Below are positions 17,834 to 26,103 of a stretch of 64,000 nucleotides of DNA, in pieces. The position numbers were made by a program, and so were the translations under genes. Source of the DNA: Natrinema salinisoli. Its GTDB lineage: Archaea; Halobacteriota; Halobacteria; Halobacteriales; Natrialbaceae. Below the pieces are notes generated by a model. That model was given only the letters and a program-made list of their open reading frames with translations. It made no database searches and was not told the DNA's origin. The stretch's first letter is position 1, and every line of letters begins with the position of its first letter. The stretch covers positions 1,550,001 through 1,614,000 of the forward strand of contig NZ_CP084469.1 in assembly GCF_020405205.1 (NCBI RefSeq), read 5' to 3'.

Positions 17834-18508
17834 TTACAGCACGTCGAGAACGACGATTGCGAGGTACAGCTGGCCGACACCGGCGACGATCATGACCGCA
17901 CCTGCGAGCCGCTTCAGGGTCCCGGAGTACGCGCTGAATCGCCCAGCGTTCGCGACGAGGCCCATTCCCGTCGCGACGGTCAACGAGACCATGAGGACGA
18001 CGAAACTTCCGACGTACGTTCCGAGGAGGATCGCCGCCGATGTCGTCGGTAGCGAGAGCGCACGGGCGACCACGCCGAAGAATATCGCCGCGACACAGCC
18101 CGCCGCCGCCAGCGCGTAGCCGACGCCGAAGATGGCGAATCCGAGCACGCTCGAGCGTCGTTTGGGGAGGGCGACCGACGGAGACGGGGCACGGTCGAAG
18201 ACGATCAAGAGGCCGAAGACGATCAACAGGACGCCGGCAACCACTTCGAACAACGTGATACGTGACAGCGTCTCGTTGCCGACCCAGAACGTCGCCCCGA
18301 GCAAGGCGGCGAGGGTGACGAGCGCCCCGATACCCGCGACGAGTCCGCGGCTCAGTGCGCCGCCGAGCGACGCCTGATCGCCGTCGGTCTGACTGACGTA
18401 AAAGCCGACGTAGCCCGGCAGAAGTGGGTACGAACACGGCGAAAAGAAGGTCCCTACTCCCGAGAGGAGTCCGAAGGTGATCGTCGCGGCGAGCCCCGCG
18501 TCGACCAT
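17834..18508 (-). CDS. ccdA: CcdA-type cytochrome c biogenesis/disulfide relay membrane protein
   Basis: This 224-residue protein has about six hydrophobic helices and no large soluble domain. FFSPCSYPLLPGYVGFY in helix 1 and AAGCVAAIFFG in helix 4 carry the redox-active cysteines of the CcdA/DsbD family; the P-C-x-x-P context is typical. It carries electrons from cytoplasmic thioredoxin to extracytoplasmic thiol proteins. The gene begins one base after the TlpA-like gene ends, and that gene directly follows a Sco1 gene, so the three form a cytochrome/cuproprotein maturation operon. Confidence 0.92.
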   Translation of the reverse strand: MVDAGLAATITFGLLSGVGTFFSPCSYPLLPGYVGFYVSQTDGDQASLGGALSRGLVAGIGALVTLAALLGATFWVGNETLSRITLFEVVAGVLLIVFGLLIVFDRAPSPSVALPKRRSSVLGFAIFGVGYALAAAGCVAAIFFGVVARALSLPTTSAAILLGTYVGSFVVLMVSLTVATGMGLVANAGRFSAYSGTLKRLAGAVMIVAGVGQLYLAIVVLDVL

Positions 18509-18509
18509 C

Positions 18510-19082
18510 CTACTGGTCCCCGCTTTCGCCGGTATCGGTCTCGAGGGCGCGTTCGATGCCGGCGACGAGTTCGTCCGCGGACTTCCTGCCCGCTTCCGAC
18601 CACTGAACGCGCCCCGACGAGTCGATCGCCACGGCGTAGGGAACCCCGCCGATGGAGTACTCGGCGCTCAGTTCCGCGGTCGGATCGATCCCCAAGAGCC
18701 AGTCTCCGTCGTGTTTTCGCCACCAGTCGGCGAGTTCCTCCCTCGTCACCGAGCGTCCGACCGCTTCGTTCGTAACCGAGATGAAACGCACCTCGTCACC
18801 GAGTCGGTCGTTCGCCTCGGCGAGCGCGGGCATCTGTTCGATACAGGGACCACACCACGTTCCGAAGAAATCGATGAACGTCGCCCGGTCGGAAGCCGGG
18901 ATTCGGACTTCCCCGGCCTCGCTTCCCGGTGCGTCGACCGTCTCGATCACGAGCGGGTCGGCGGTCGGGTTCGCCTCCTCGGCACCGTCGTCAAACGACG
19001 GCGGGCCGTGTATCGCCAGGGCTCCCGCGCCTCCGATGATACCTAGGCTTCCGATTCCAGCGAGCACGTCCCGCCTGCGCAT
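18510..19082 (-). CDS. TlpA/ResA-like extracytoplasmic thioredoxin
   Basis: A 190-residue protein. Residues 1-30 (MRRRDVLAGIG, then hydrophobic) form a Tat-type signal or anchor. The thioredoxin core follows with FFGTWCGPCIEQMPAL (active-site CGPC) and cis-Pro in GGVPYAVAI. It probably reduces disulfides in apocytochrome c or in copper centres outside the cell membrane, with electrons from the CcdA encoded next. It abuts both neighbours (stop of sco at 19083, start of ccdA at 18508). Confidence 0.92.
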   Translation of the reverse strand: MRRRDVLAGIGSLGIIGGAGALAIHGPPSFDDGAEEANPTADPLVIETVDAPGSEAGEVRIPASDRATFIDFFGTWCGPCIEQMPALAEANDRLGDEVRFISVTNEAVGRSVTREELADWWRKHDGDWLLGIDPTAELSAEYSIGGVPYAVAIDSSGRVQWSEAGRKSADELVAGIERALETDTGESGDQ

Positions 19083-19772
19083 CTATCCCGTCACCACCGT
19101 TTCGAAGTCGTCGACCAGCCGTGAAATCTCCATGGTCGATCCCTTCGGGTACGTTCGCTCGACGAACCCCCCCTCGTTTACGAGGAAGATATAGGGGAAG
19201 TGCGGGAAGGTGTACTCGAGTTCCTCGTACTCGTTGCCGAACTCTTTCTTGAACGGAAGGCCCAAATCTTCGCTGACGATCTCTTTCCCCGTCTCGTACT
19301 CCGTCGGTCGCAGAAAGTGCCAGTTCCCGGCATCGAGATCGACTCCCTGTTGATCGGCGAACGTTCGCAGTTCGTCTTCACCGTCCCGCTCCGGATCGAA
19401 CGTCATCGCGAGGAATGCGGCGTCGTCGCCGTACCCCTCTTCGGCCGCCACCGCCTGTGCGCGCCGTAATCGGAGAATCAACTGCGGACAGACGCCATCC
19501 GGGCACATCGTGTAGAAGAGGGTCATCAGAACGGTCCGATCCCCTTCGAACTGATCAGTCGAGACCGTTTCACCGGTCAAGGGATCGGGTAGACTGATCG
19601 CGGGGAACTCCTCGCCGTAACTCGGATGGGTCGCCTCACTCAGGTCTTGCTCCGGAGGTCCGAGCACGGTATCGGGGTTGCCCGTGTTCCCCGTGAGGGC
19701 CCCACCGAGACAGCCGGCACCACTCGAGAGTCCTGCGATTCCGACTGTGCCGAGATATGTCCGCCGGTCCAT
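19083..19772 (-). CDS. SCO1/SenC-family copper-binding lipoprotein
   Basis: The start at ATG 19770-19772 gives 229 residues. It begins with a Tat-like and lipobox signal (MDRRTYLGTVG ... GAGC), indicating export and lipid anchoring. The Sco motif CPDGVC (C-P-x-x-x-C) lies in TLFYTMCPDGVCPQL, and the distal histidine is in the thioredoxin-like fold around FPHFPY. Sco proteins deliver copper to the CuA site of cytochrome oxidase or reduce its thiols. It is the first gene of the sco-tlpA-ccdA operon. Confidence 0.9.
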   Translation of the reverse strand: MDRRTYLGTVGIAGLSSGAGCLGGALTGNTGNPDTVLGPPEQDLSEATHPSYGEEFPAISLPDPLTGETVSTDQFEGDRTVLMTLFYTMCPDGVCPQLILRLRRAQAVAAEEGYGDDAAFLAMTFDPERDGEDELRTFADQQGVDLDAGNWHFLRPTEYETGKEIVSEDLGLPFKKEFGNEYEELEYTFPHFPYIFLVNEGGFVERTYPKGSTMEISRLVDDFETVVTG

Positions 19773-20079
19773 ATACGAACCGTGGGAACGCCGGATCAAA
19801 GGTTCATTGGTTCGGTTCACGAAGAGCGGTGAGGTCGAGACGCGTATGCGACGGGACCGACCGAACGGACGGACGCTTCTCGCGGACGCGTCGCCGCAGT
19901 TCTCGAAGGGGTGGCTACTCGACTCGAACAGGGCCATTGGTCTCGAGGGGAGACTATCGTTCGCTCGCGGATACGGCCATCGTTCACTCGTGGATGAGGG
20001 GGCGTTCACTCGGAGATACGGCGGGCGTTCGATCGACGAACCAACAGGTGTTTTGTCGCCGGACCCCAACCGCTGTCCA
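19773..20079. other. Divergent intergenic region between sco operon and lipoprotein gene
   Basis: No gene is supported in these 307 bases. They hold the divergent promoters of the sco operon and the DUF7350/P19-like gene. No clear operator was seen. Confidence 0.4.
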
Positions 20080-21213
20080 ATGAATCGCCGGCGTTTCCTC
20101 CGCGGGACAGCAGCGATCGGAGCCGTCGGGACCGCCGGTATCGCCGGCTGTCTCGAACGACTCGGGTTCGAAGAGGAGTCCGCATTGGCGAACCCGCCGC
20201 TCGTCGAAAACCGCCCAGATGCCGTCTACCTCCCGGCCTCGAGCGAGGAGATGGGGATGTACGGCTCGGCGACCGACGGCGACTACGCCGTCGCGCTCTC
20301 GTATACCTTTCCCCACCGGTTCTGGACCGTCGAGGCCACCAGCGACGGGAAACAGCTCGTCGAGGTCGAGGCCGACGACAGCCTCCATCTCATGGCCACC
20401 CTCTGGGATCGGGAAACGGGCACCGTCCTTCCGGTGGACATGCGAATCGAGATCCGCCAGGACGGATCGCCGATCGACGGCGGGACCCTCTCACCCTGGC
20501 CCATGATTTCCCAGCGGATGGGCTTTCACTACGGCGACAACGTCCGGCTCCCCGGGGAAGGCGAGTACACCATCCACGTTCGAGCCGGCCCGGTTACGCT
20601 CGATCGGGTCGGCGCGTTCGAAGACCGATTGGATTCCGCGGCCTCGCTCGCGATCGACTTCGAGTACGTCCGATCGGACATCAACGGCCTCTCGTTCGAC
20701 TCGATCGAACCGGACCGGCGAGGAAGCCCCGATGCGCTCCCGCTGATGAACCACGGCGAGGGAGGGCACAGCGGAAACGAGTCCGGGAACGGTGACGGTG
20801 GCTCCGGTCACGTACCGACGGGACAGGCACCGAAGATCGAGAACCTTCCCGGCGACCACCTCGGGACCGAACGGAGCGGCGACGCGAAGATCCCCCTGAT
20901 CGCGACCGACGCCGATCGATTCACCGACGACGGCACCTATCTGGCCGTCTCTCCCAGAACGCCGTACAACGACATTATCCTTCCATTTACGTCCCTCTCC
21001 GCGAGCGTCGAACGCGACGGTTCGACCCTCCGCAAGGGTTCACTCACCGAAACGCTGGACGGCGAGTTCGGCCATCACTACGGGCTCGAGGTCGACGAGC
21101 TCACCGACGGTGATCGCGTGACGGTTTTGATCGACTCGCCGCCGCAGGTATCACGTCACGACGGCTACGAGACGGCCTTTTTCGAGTTCGAAGCGCTGAC
21201 GTACACTGTATGA
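20080..21213 (+). CDS. Exported lipoprotein with DUF7350/P19-like iron-copper transport fold
   Basis: This 377-residue protein starts MNRRRFLRGTAAIGAVG and ends its signal in IAGC, a Tat lipobox; the start is fixed by the signal. The first half (about 40-220) reads like the P19/Tp34 iron-transport beta-sandwich, with YLPASSEEMGMYG and SYTFPHRFW (Met/His residues that could bind Cu or Fe). A Gly/Ser/His-rich linker follows near residues 225-250 (GEGGHSGNESGNG), then a second beta domain. It is divergent from the Sco operon. A metal-handling role outside the membrane is inferred. Confidence 0.75.
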   Translation: MNRRRFLRGTAAIGAVGTAGIAGCLERLGFEEESALANPPLVENRPDAVYLPASSEEMGMYGSATDGDYAVALSYTFPHRFWTVEATSDGKQLVEVEADDSLHLMATLWDRETGTVLPVDMRIEIRQDGSPIDGGTLSPWPMISQRMGFHYGDNVRLPGEGEYTIHVRAGPVTLDRVGAFEDRLDSAASLAIDFEYVRSDINGLSFDSIEPDRRGSPDALPLMNHGEGGHSGNESGNGDGGSGHVPTGQAPKIENLPGDHLGTERSGDAKIPLIATDADRFTDDGTYLAVSPRTPYNDIILPFTSLSASVERDGSTLRKGSLTETLDGEFGHHYGLEVDELTDGDRVTVLIDSPPQVSRHDGYETAFFEFEALTYTV

Positions 21214-21462
21214 GAGGGGAGATCGCAGCCGCCTCGGAGAGACCGACTCGAGCAGCGAGGCCGGCCCGCTCGAAACGTCGCCTGCGTCAGTCACAGGCTC
21301 GGGCCGATGGAACCCGTCGTTCGGACCGGCCGTTTCCGGCGTAAATCCGACTCTATACCGAGCGAACGGACCGAAACGATTGCCAGCAGTTCCGTATGAC
21401 TTCGATAACTATCAGGGACCGACGATCACGTTCGAGTGATGTCTCGGACAGGTTTCGCGGAT

Positions 21463-21615
21463 ATGCATATCGGCTGCCCGGAGTGTGACACGACCGTCAC
21501 AACCTCCGTTCCCCCCGGACCGGGGATCCACGCGGAGAGCGACTCGAACCGACTACTGGGAAAGGAAACCCAGTGTCGAAACTGCGGTCACGAACTCGAG
21601 CTCTACTACTACTGA
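21463..21615 (+). CDS. 50-residue CPxCG-type zinc-finger protein
   Basis: The frame reads MHIGCPECDTTVTTSVPPGPG, then TQCRNCGHELELYYY. Two C-x2-C knuckles form one zinc site. The VPPGPG turn and aromatic C-terminus recur in related haloarchaeal microproteins. An in-frame ATG at 21439 would add eight residues; 21463 was preferred because family-like N-termini begin just before the first CxxC. It sits at the edge of the replication origin region. Function unknown. Confidence 0.75.
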   Translation: MHIGCPECDTTVTTSVPPGPGIHAESDSNRLLGKETQCRNCGHELELYYY

Positions 21616-21793
21616 CTCCGATCGGATCGACTGCCATTATGACTCTGCCCGTTCTATTATCGGTGAGGTAACCAGAGATAACTGAACGTACCGTCTCGAT
21701 CGGTCTGAAAAGCGCTACTGCCGTCGATCGGTTGGCTTTCGTTCCCAAACAACGATGTACGCGTCCTCGAGTATCGTCCAGGACCGAACCACG

Positions 21794-22293
21794 CACACCG
21801 TGTTTCCGGTGAATCACGTTCGGAGCAGCGGAGCCGTTCCGGAGAGATCACGATCGTGTGACACACCGGATTTCCGGTGAACGGGATAGCACACAGGGGA
21901 CCGACCCGACGGCCAAGTGTCGTGGACACCGGGTTTCCGGTGAAATTGCCACTCGACGATTCACTATAGAATTTTTCGAACCGAGAGAATATATCGACCG
22001 AATCGATCGAAAGAAGGAATCGTGATCGATCTCACACACACCGTGTTTCCGGTGAAATGACATCGAGAGGGTCGTACACTGCAATCGAATGGGTTGCGTA
22101 CTGCACACTACCGAGCGGAGTCGACAGACAGTAGGGTTTACAGAGACGCAACGTTCTCTCGATTCAGATGCTCTGTCGGGAGCTAGCGGGCGTGACGACG
22201 AGTAGCGAAGGTTCGCAGTAGAACCCGAGAACCCACCGCGTACAGCGTGCTCGAGGCGACTGCTTAAGTTACACACACCGGGTTTCCGGTGAA
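21794..22293 (+). repeat. Forward ORB cluster (five origin recognition boxes)
   Basis: Boxes at 21794-21813, 21862-21881, 21925-21944, 22037-22056 and 22274-22293 share a CACC-G-(T/G)-TTTCCGGTGAA core, all in the same direction. The dyad CACCG...CGGTG is the Orc1 wing contact. Between the third and fourth boxes, 21961-21995 is AT-rich and may be an extra melting site. Confidence 0.9.
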
Positions 22294-22300
22294 AGAAGCA

Positions 22301-22646
22301 TTGACCTCCTCCACGCCCTGAAGGACATGGAATCCCACCATGGGATATCGGCCGGGTGTGGCCTTCGAGGTTTCAGCCCGCACTTCCAAGGGAACCAGCA
22401 GCATACTGGAGGAACCTCTCGGTTTGACTCCCTCGGGAGGGCTGTGGCCCGGTCAAACAGGCCCCATCTCCAGCCGAGTCATCGGCACGCGTGTGTTTTC
22501 TGACGCGACTCTCTCCGCTGGAGTAGCAGATGTGAATACGCAGTACAATCGCTTAAACGTACCGACAATAGGTATCTAGCCCGGCCATCGACTGCGGTTA
22601 GTCGGCCGATCCTCTCGCTTGACCTCCGCCTGAAGACGGGGGTATG
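22301..22646 (+). mobile_element. Coding-dead IS leader relic or MITE inside oriC
   Basis: No protein is supported. TTGACCTCC...CCTGAAG occurs at both ends (22301-22323 and 22619-22635). The left copy is followed by a hairpin typical of haloarchaeal IS605/tnpB leaders, and CAATCGCTTAA at 22546 matches the promoter leader of the DUF2080-tnpB element at 5559-5573. It starts eight bases after the fifth ORB ends. Confidence 0.5.
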
Positions 22647-22800
22647 CGCTATTGGTCTGTATCACTTGCTGCCGTGATCGATACACCATCGCCTCGACAG
22701 AGTGCAGCAACCATCTCGCCTCGAGAGAATGTAGCAACCACCACTCCTCGCTTCGAGAGAGTAAAGCATCGGCCGAAACGTGTCTCCGTATTCCGGACAG

Positions 22801-22848
22801 ATCTCTGTATGTTATAGAAATATATAAATAGGTATTGTGAGTAAAGTT
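22801..22848. other. Candidate DNA unwinding element
   Basis: A strongly AT-rich stretch (GTTATAGAAATATATAAATA and flanks) lies between the forward and reverse ORB clusters, the expected place for origin melting. Confidence 0.65.
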
Positions 22849-22964
22849 CGCCAAGTGAATCGGACTCGATTCGCTTGCGGATCGAAACGGGGCCGTTTAC
22901 CTCACCCGCTCGTTCCGACGTCGTTCGTTCTGATCGTCGCCAACTGACGAGGGAGAGCACCCCG

Positions 22965-23221
22965 CACACCGTATTTCCGGTGAATCGCTCCAATTTCTCT
23001 CCCCTCTCACACCCTCCATTCTCTATTTCACCGGAAACACGGTGTGTGTGTTCGCCCCCGATCGTTTCCCGAAACGGCCCACCGAGGAAAACAGTCCGTG
23101 ACTGTATCGGGACGGGTACTGCGCGGAATTCCCATTTGTACCGTCAATAACGGTCCTCTCCGTTTCAGGACCGAATCCCCAGGCCCAAACGGAAACACTA
23201 TTTCACCGGAAACACGGTGTT
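22965..23221. repeat. Origin recognition boxes facing each other upstream of orc1
   Basis: A forward box at 22965-22984 and reverse boxes at 23027-23046 and 23202-23221 surround a pyrimidine-rich segment. The last box ends five bases before the orc1 ATG, so Orc1 binding there could repress its own promoter. Confidence 0.88.
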
Positions 23222-23226
23222 CGAGC

Positions 23227-24432
23227 ATGTCCAGTTCCGGCGACGATCTGTTCACTCGCGACGACCCGATCTTCGAGAACAAGGAACTCCTCGAGATCAA
23301 CCACCTGCCCGCGGAAGGGCGAATCGTCGGTCGGGACGACGAGATTTCGGAGCTCGCGAACGCGGTCAATCCGGCGATCTTCGGACAGAGTCCGAGCAAC
23401 CTCCTCATTTACGGCAAGACGGGAACGGGAAAGTCCCTCTGTGCGAAGTACATCTCGGAACGGGCCGTCCGCGTTGCGGGGGACGAAGACGTCACGTCGG
23501 CTTTCGCCTACGTCGACTGCGCTCAGGATAACACGGAAACGCAGGCCGTCCAGACCATCGCCCACTCGTTGAACGAACCGGCGGTCACCGACGTCCGAAT
23601 CCCGGACAAGGGGCTCAGCACCTCGACGTACTACAAGCGTCTCTGGACGGTACTGGATTCCCAGTACGACGTCGTCCTCGTCATCCTGGACGAGGTCGAC
23701 AAGCTCGACGACGACGACATCCTGATGCAACTCTCGCGCGCGGGCGAGGCCGGCAAGCTCGAGTCGTGCAAGATCGGCGTGATCGGGATCAGTAACAAGA
23801 TCAAGTACAAGGACCGGCTGGACGAGCGGGTCAAGTCCAGCCTCTGTGAGCGCGAGTTCGTCTTCCCGCCGTACGACGCAAACCAGCTCCGAACCATCAT
23901 GGAAGCCCGCAGCGACGCGTTCAAGGACGGCGTGCTCGAGCCGTCGGTCATCCCTCGAGCCGCGGCGCTGGCCGCCCGTGAGCACGGCGATGCGCGGAAG
24001 GCGATCGACATCCTCCGGTACGCCGGCGAGATCGCCCAGTCGAAGGGGAGCGATACCGTTCGAGAGGAATTCGTCGTCCAGGCTCGCGAACGCGCCGAAA
24101 CCGATCGCTTTCGGGAGCTCATCCGCGGCTCGACGCCCCATTCCAGGCACGTCCTGCAGGCGCTGGCGGTCCTCTCGCTCAACAGCGCCGACGAGGACGG
24201 GTTCCGGACGACGAAAATTTACGACGTCTACGAGGAGATCTGTCGACAGGAGCGGTCCGAGCCCCTCTCCCTGCGACGGGTGCGGGATCTGCTGAAAGAA
24301 CACGCGTTCCTCGATATCCTCGAGCAGGCCCGCCGGAGCGGCGGGAGTGCGGAGGGGAGTTACACCGAACACCAGTTGCTCGAGGACCCGGACGTCGTGC
24401 GGAAGGTTCTCGTCGAAACGGACGGCGCGTAG
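23227..24432 (+). CDS. orc1: Orc1/Cdc6 family replication initiator
   Basis: This 401-residue AAA+ protein has IVGRDDEI at the N-terminal lid, Walker A YGKTGTGKS, Walker B LVILDEVDKLDD, a sensor-1 region (IGVIGISNK) and a C-terminal winged-helix domain. The start MSSSGDDLFTRDDPIF was chosen because longer frames run through the ORBs. It binds the surrounding boxes and recruits MCM for replication initiation. Position beside the boxes indicates that it is the cognate initiator. Haloarchaea carry several orc paralogues, so the paralogue number is not assigned. Confidence 0.96.
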   Translation: MSSSGDDLFTRDDPIFENKELLEINHLPAEGRIVGRDDEISELANAVNPAIFGQSPSNLLIYGKTGTGKSLCAKYISERAVRVAGDEDVTSAFAYVDCAQDNTETQAVQTIAHSLNEPAVTDVRIPDKGLSTSTYYKRLWTVLDSQYDVVLVILDEVDKLDDDDILMQLSRAGEAGKLESCKIGVIGISNKIKYKDRLDERVKSSLCEREFVFPPYDANQLRTIMEARSDAFKDGVLEPSVIPRAAALAAREHGDARKAIDILRYAGEIAQSKGSDTVREEFVVQARERAETDRFRELIRGSTPHSRHVLQALAVLSLNSADEDGFRTTKIYDVYEEICRQERSEPLSLRRVRDLLKEHAFLDILEQARRSGGSAEGSYTEHQLLEDPDVVRKVLVETDGA

Positions 24433-24514
24433 CCGTCAAGCACCGAGACAGTTCCAACACCGTCACTCACCCAACGTGTCAATTCTGCCGCTTCAACGGG
24501 CAACGAGACGACAT

Positions 24515-24534
24515 TTCACCGGAAACCCGGTGTC
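24515..24534 (-). repeat. Outlying ORB downstream of orc1
   Basis: TTCACCGGAAACCCGGTGTC, reverse orientation, 82 bases after the orc1 stop. It places a box on each side of the initiator gene. Confidence 0.85.
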
Positions 24535-24679
24535 CCCGTCCCCCGCTCTTCTGACGATACTATCCAGATACTGCTGTTCTGACGACACTGTCCAGACAAT
24601 ACCAGCCTGACGATACCGCCGTCACACCACCTGTTCCGACGCATCGGTCGACTCCCTGCTCGTGGTGATTCGATCCGCC

Positions 24680-25837
24680 TCACTCGATACCAGTCTCCCA
24701 CCCGCGCGGCGTCTCGTTCAGTCGCTCGGCCCCGTTCTCGGTCACGACGACGAGATCCTCGATCCTGACGCCGAACTCGCCCTCGAGGTAGATTCCCGGT
24801 TCGACGCTGAAGACCATTCCCGGTTCGAGTTCGCGGTCGTTGCCCGCGACGATGTACGGCGGCTCGTGGACCTCGAGGCCGACCCCGTGTCCGGTTCGGT
24901 GGACGAACGCATCGCCGTAGCCGGCTTCCTCGATGACCGAGCGGGCGGCGCGATCGATCGAGCCGGCCGTGACGCCCGGTTCGACGGCGTCGACCGCCGC
25001 CTGCTGTGCCTCCATGACCGTCTCGTGGACCCGCTCGTACTCGGCGGGCGGCTCGCCGACGACGATCGTCCGCGTCTGATCGCCCGGATATTGGCCCGTC
25101 CCCGACTCGAGCGCGGCCGGGACGAACGCGCCGAAGTCCAGCACGATCGGGTCGCCGGCGGTGATCGCTCGCGAGCCGCTGTGGTGGTGTGGCCGCGCCC
25201 CGTTCGGGCCGGCGGCGACGATCGTTTCGAACGCCGGTTCCTCGCCGCCCTCCGCGGCGAGCGACCGTTCGATTTCGGTCGCCAGTTCCGACTCGGTCTT
25301 GCCGATGAGCCCGTCCCCGCGCTCGCGAATCGCGAGCGAGACGCGATCCGCGACCGCGCCCGCCCGCCGGAGCGCCTCGAGTTCGACGTCGTCCTTTCGA
25401 ACCCGGAGCGGCTCGAGGACGGTACTCGCGAGCCCGAAGTCGGCGTCGGGGAGTAGTTCCCGGAGGTCCTGCGTGAACGTCGCCCACAGACGATCGTCGA
25501 CGAGGACGGTCGCTGATTCGGAATTCGGCCTACCGATCGAGTACTCCTCGAGCACGCTTTCGACAGCCTCGATCGGATCGTCGGCGTCGTTCCACGGGTG
25601 CAATTGCAGGGACGGGACCGGAAGCGCGGCCAATTGGTCCTCGTACATCGTCGGCGCGACGAGCGCGGGATCGCCCTGTTTGGGAACGAACAGCAACAGG
25701 TGTCGTTCGGACGGGGACTCCTCGAAGCCGGTCAGATAGGTCAGATTCGGACTCGGAAAGCAGACGAGCAGGTCCGCGTTCCCGTCCGCGAGTCGTCGCT
25801 GGCAGGCGGCGATCCGGCGTTCGAACGGCGATTTCAT
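24680..25837 (-). CDS. M24-family metallopeptidase (Xaa-Pro aminopeptidase-like)
   Basis: A 385-residue protein starting [13 protein letters not shown] (ATG 25835-25837). Residues 1-140 form the creatinase/prolidase N-terminal domain ([15 protein letters not shown]). The pita-bread catalytic domain carries metal ligands in [35 protein letters not shown] and RIEDLVVV, all present. It removes N-terminal residues before proline or hydrolyses X-Pro dipeptides in the cytoplasm. It converges with orc1. Confidence 0.93.
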   Translation of the reverse strand: MKSPFERRIAACQRRLADGNADLLVCFPSPNLTYLTGFEESPSERHLLLFVPKQGDPALVAPTMYEDQLAALPVPSLQLHPWNDADDPIEAVESVLEEYSIGRPNSESATVLVDDRLWATFTQDLRELLPDADFGLASTVLEPLRVRKDDVELEALRRAGAVADRVSLAIRERGDGLIGKTESELATEIERSLAAEGGEEPAFETIVAAGPNGARPHHHSGSRAITAGDPIVLDFGAFVPAALESGTGQYPGDQTRTIVVGEPPAEYERVHETVMEAQQAAVDAVEPGVTAGSIDRAARSVIEEAGYGDAFVHRTGHGVGLEVHEPPYIVAGNDRELEPGMVFSVEPGIYLEGEFGVRIEDLVVVTENGAERLNETPRGWETGIE

Positions 25838-26103
25838 ACGACCAGGTTCGATCGAACGAGAAATCAACGTTTGGTTGCAGGTATCGCCTCGGTCGCGCCC
25901 CATCCCTCGCTGCGATACATCGCCCAATCAGCACGATACGGCGCGCAATGAGCAGCCGAGTCGTCCGAATGCGTCCCTATCAGGCGGCGACTGTCCCAGC
26001 AATCGAATAGTCACGATTTCGTGACTGATGGTGGGAACCTATTAACGCCCCGGCGATCGCAAGCGGCGAAGCAACCCGTGGGGACGCTGTGGTTTCTCAG
26101 CGA

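Larger units (their letters stand above)
21794..24534. other. oriC: Chromosomal replication origin region (oriC) with orc1
   Basis: Nine origin recognition boxes of the haloarchaeal type (CACACCGTGTTTCCGGTGAA and variants) lie in this span. Six read forward (21794, 21862, 21925, 22037, 22274, 22965) and three reverse (23027, 23202, 24515). They enclose an AT-rich unwinding segment and precede the orc1/cdc6 gene. Inverted box clusters around an AT-rich core next to an initiator gene are the established plan of haloarchaeal origins. Whether it is the main chromosomal origin or a secondary one cannot be told. Confidence 0.92.

Noticed and set aside
22340-22579. 79-residue frame inside oriC
   Set aside because: It coincides with the IS leader relic and shows no protein-like features.
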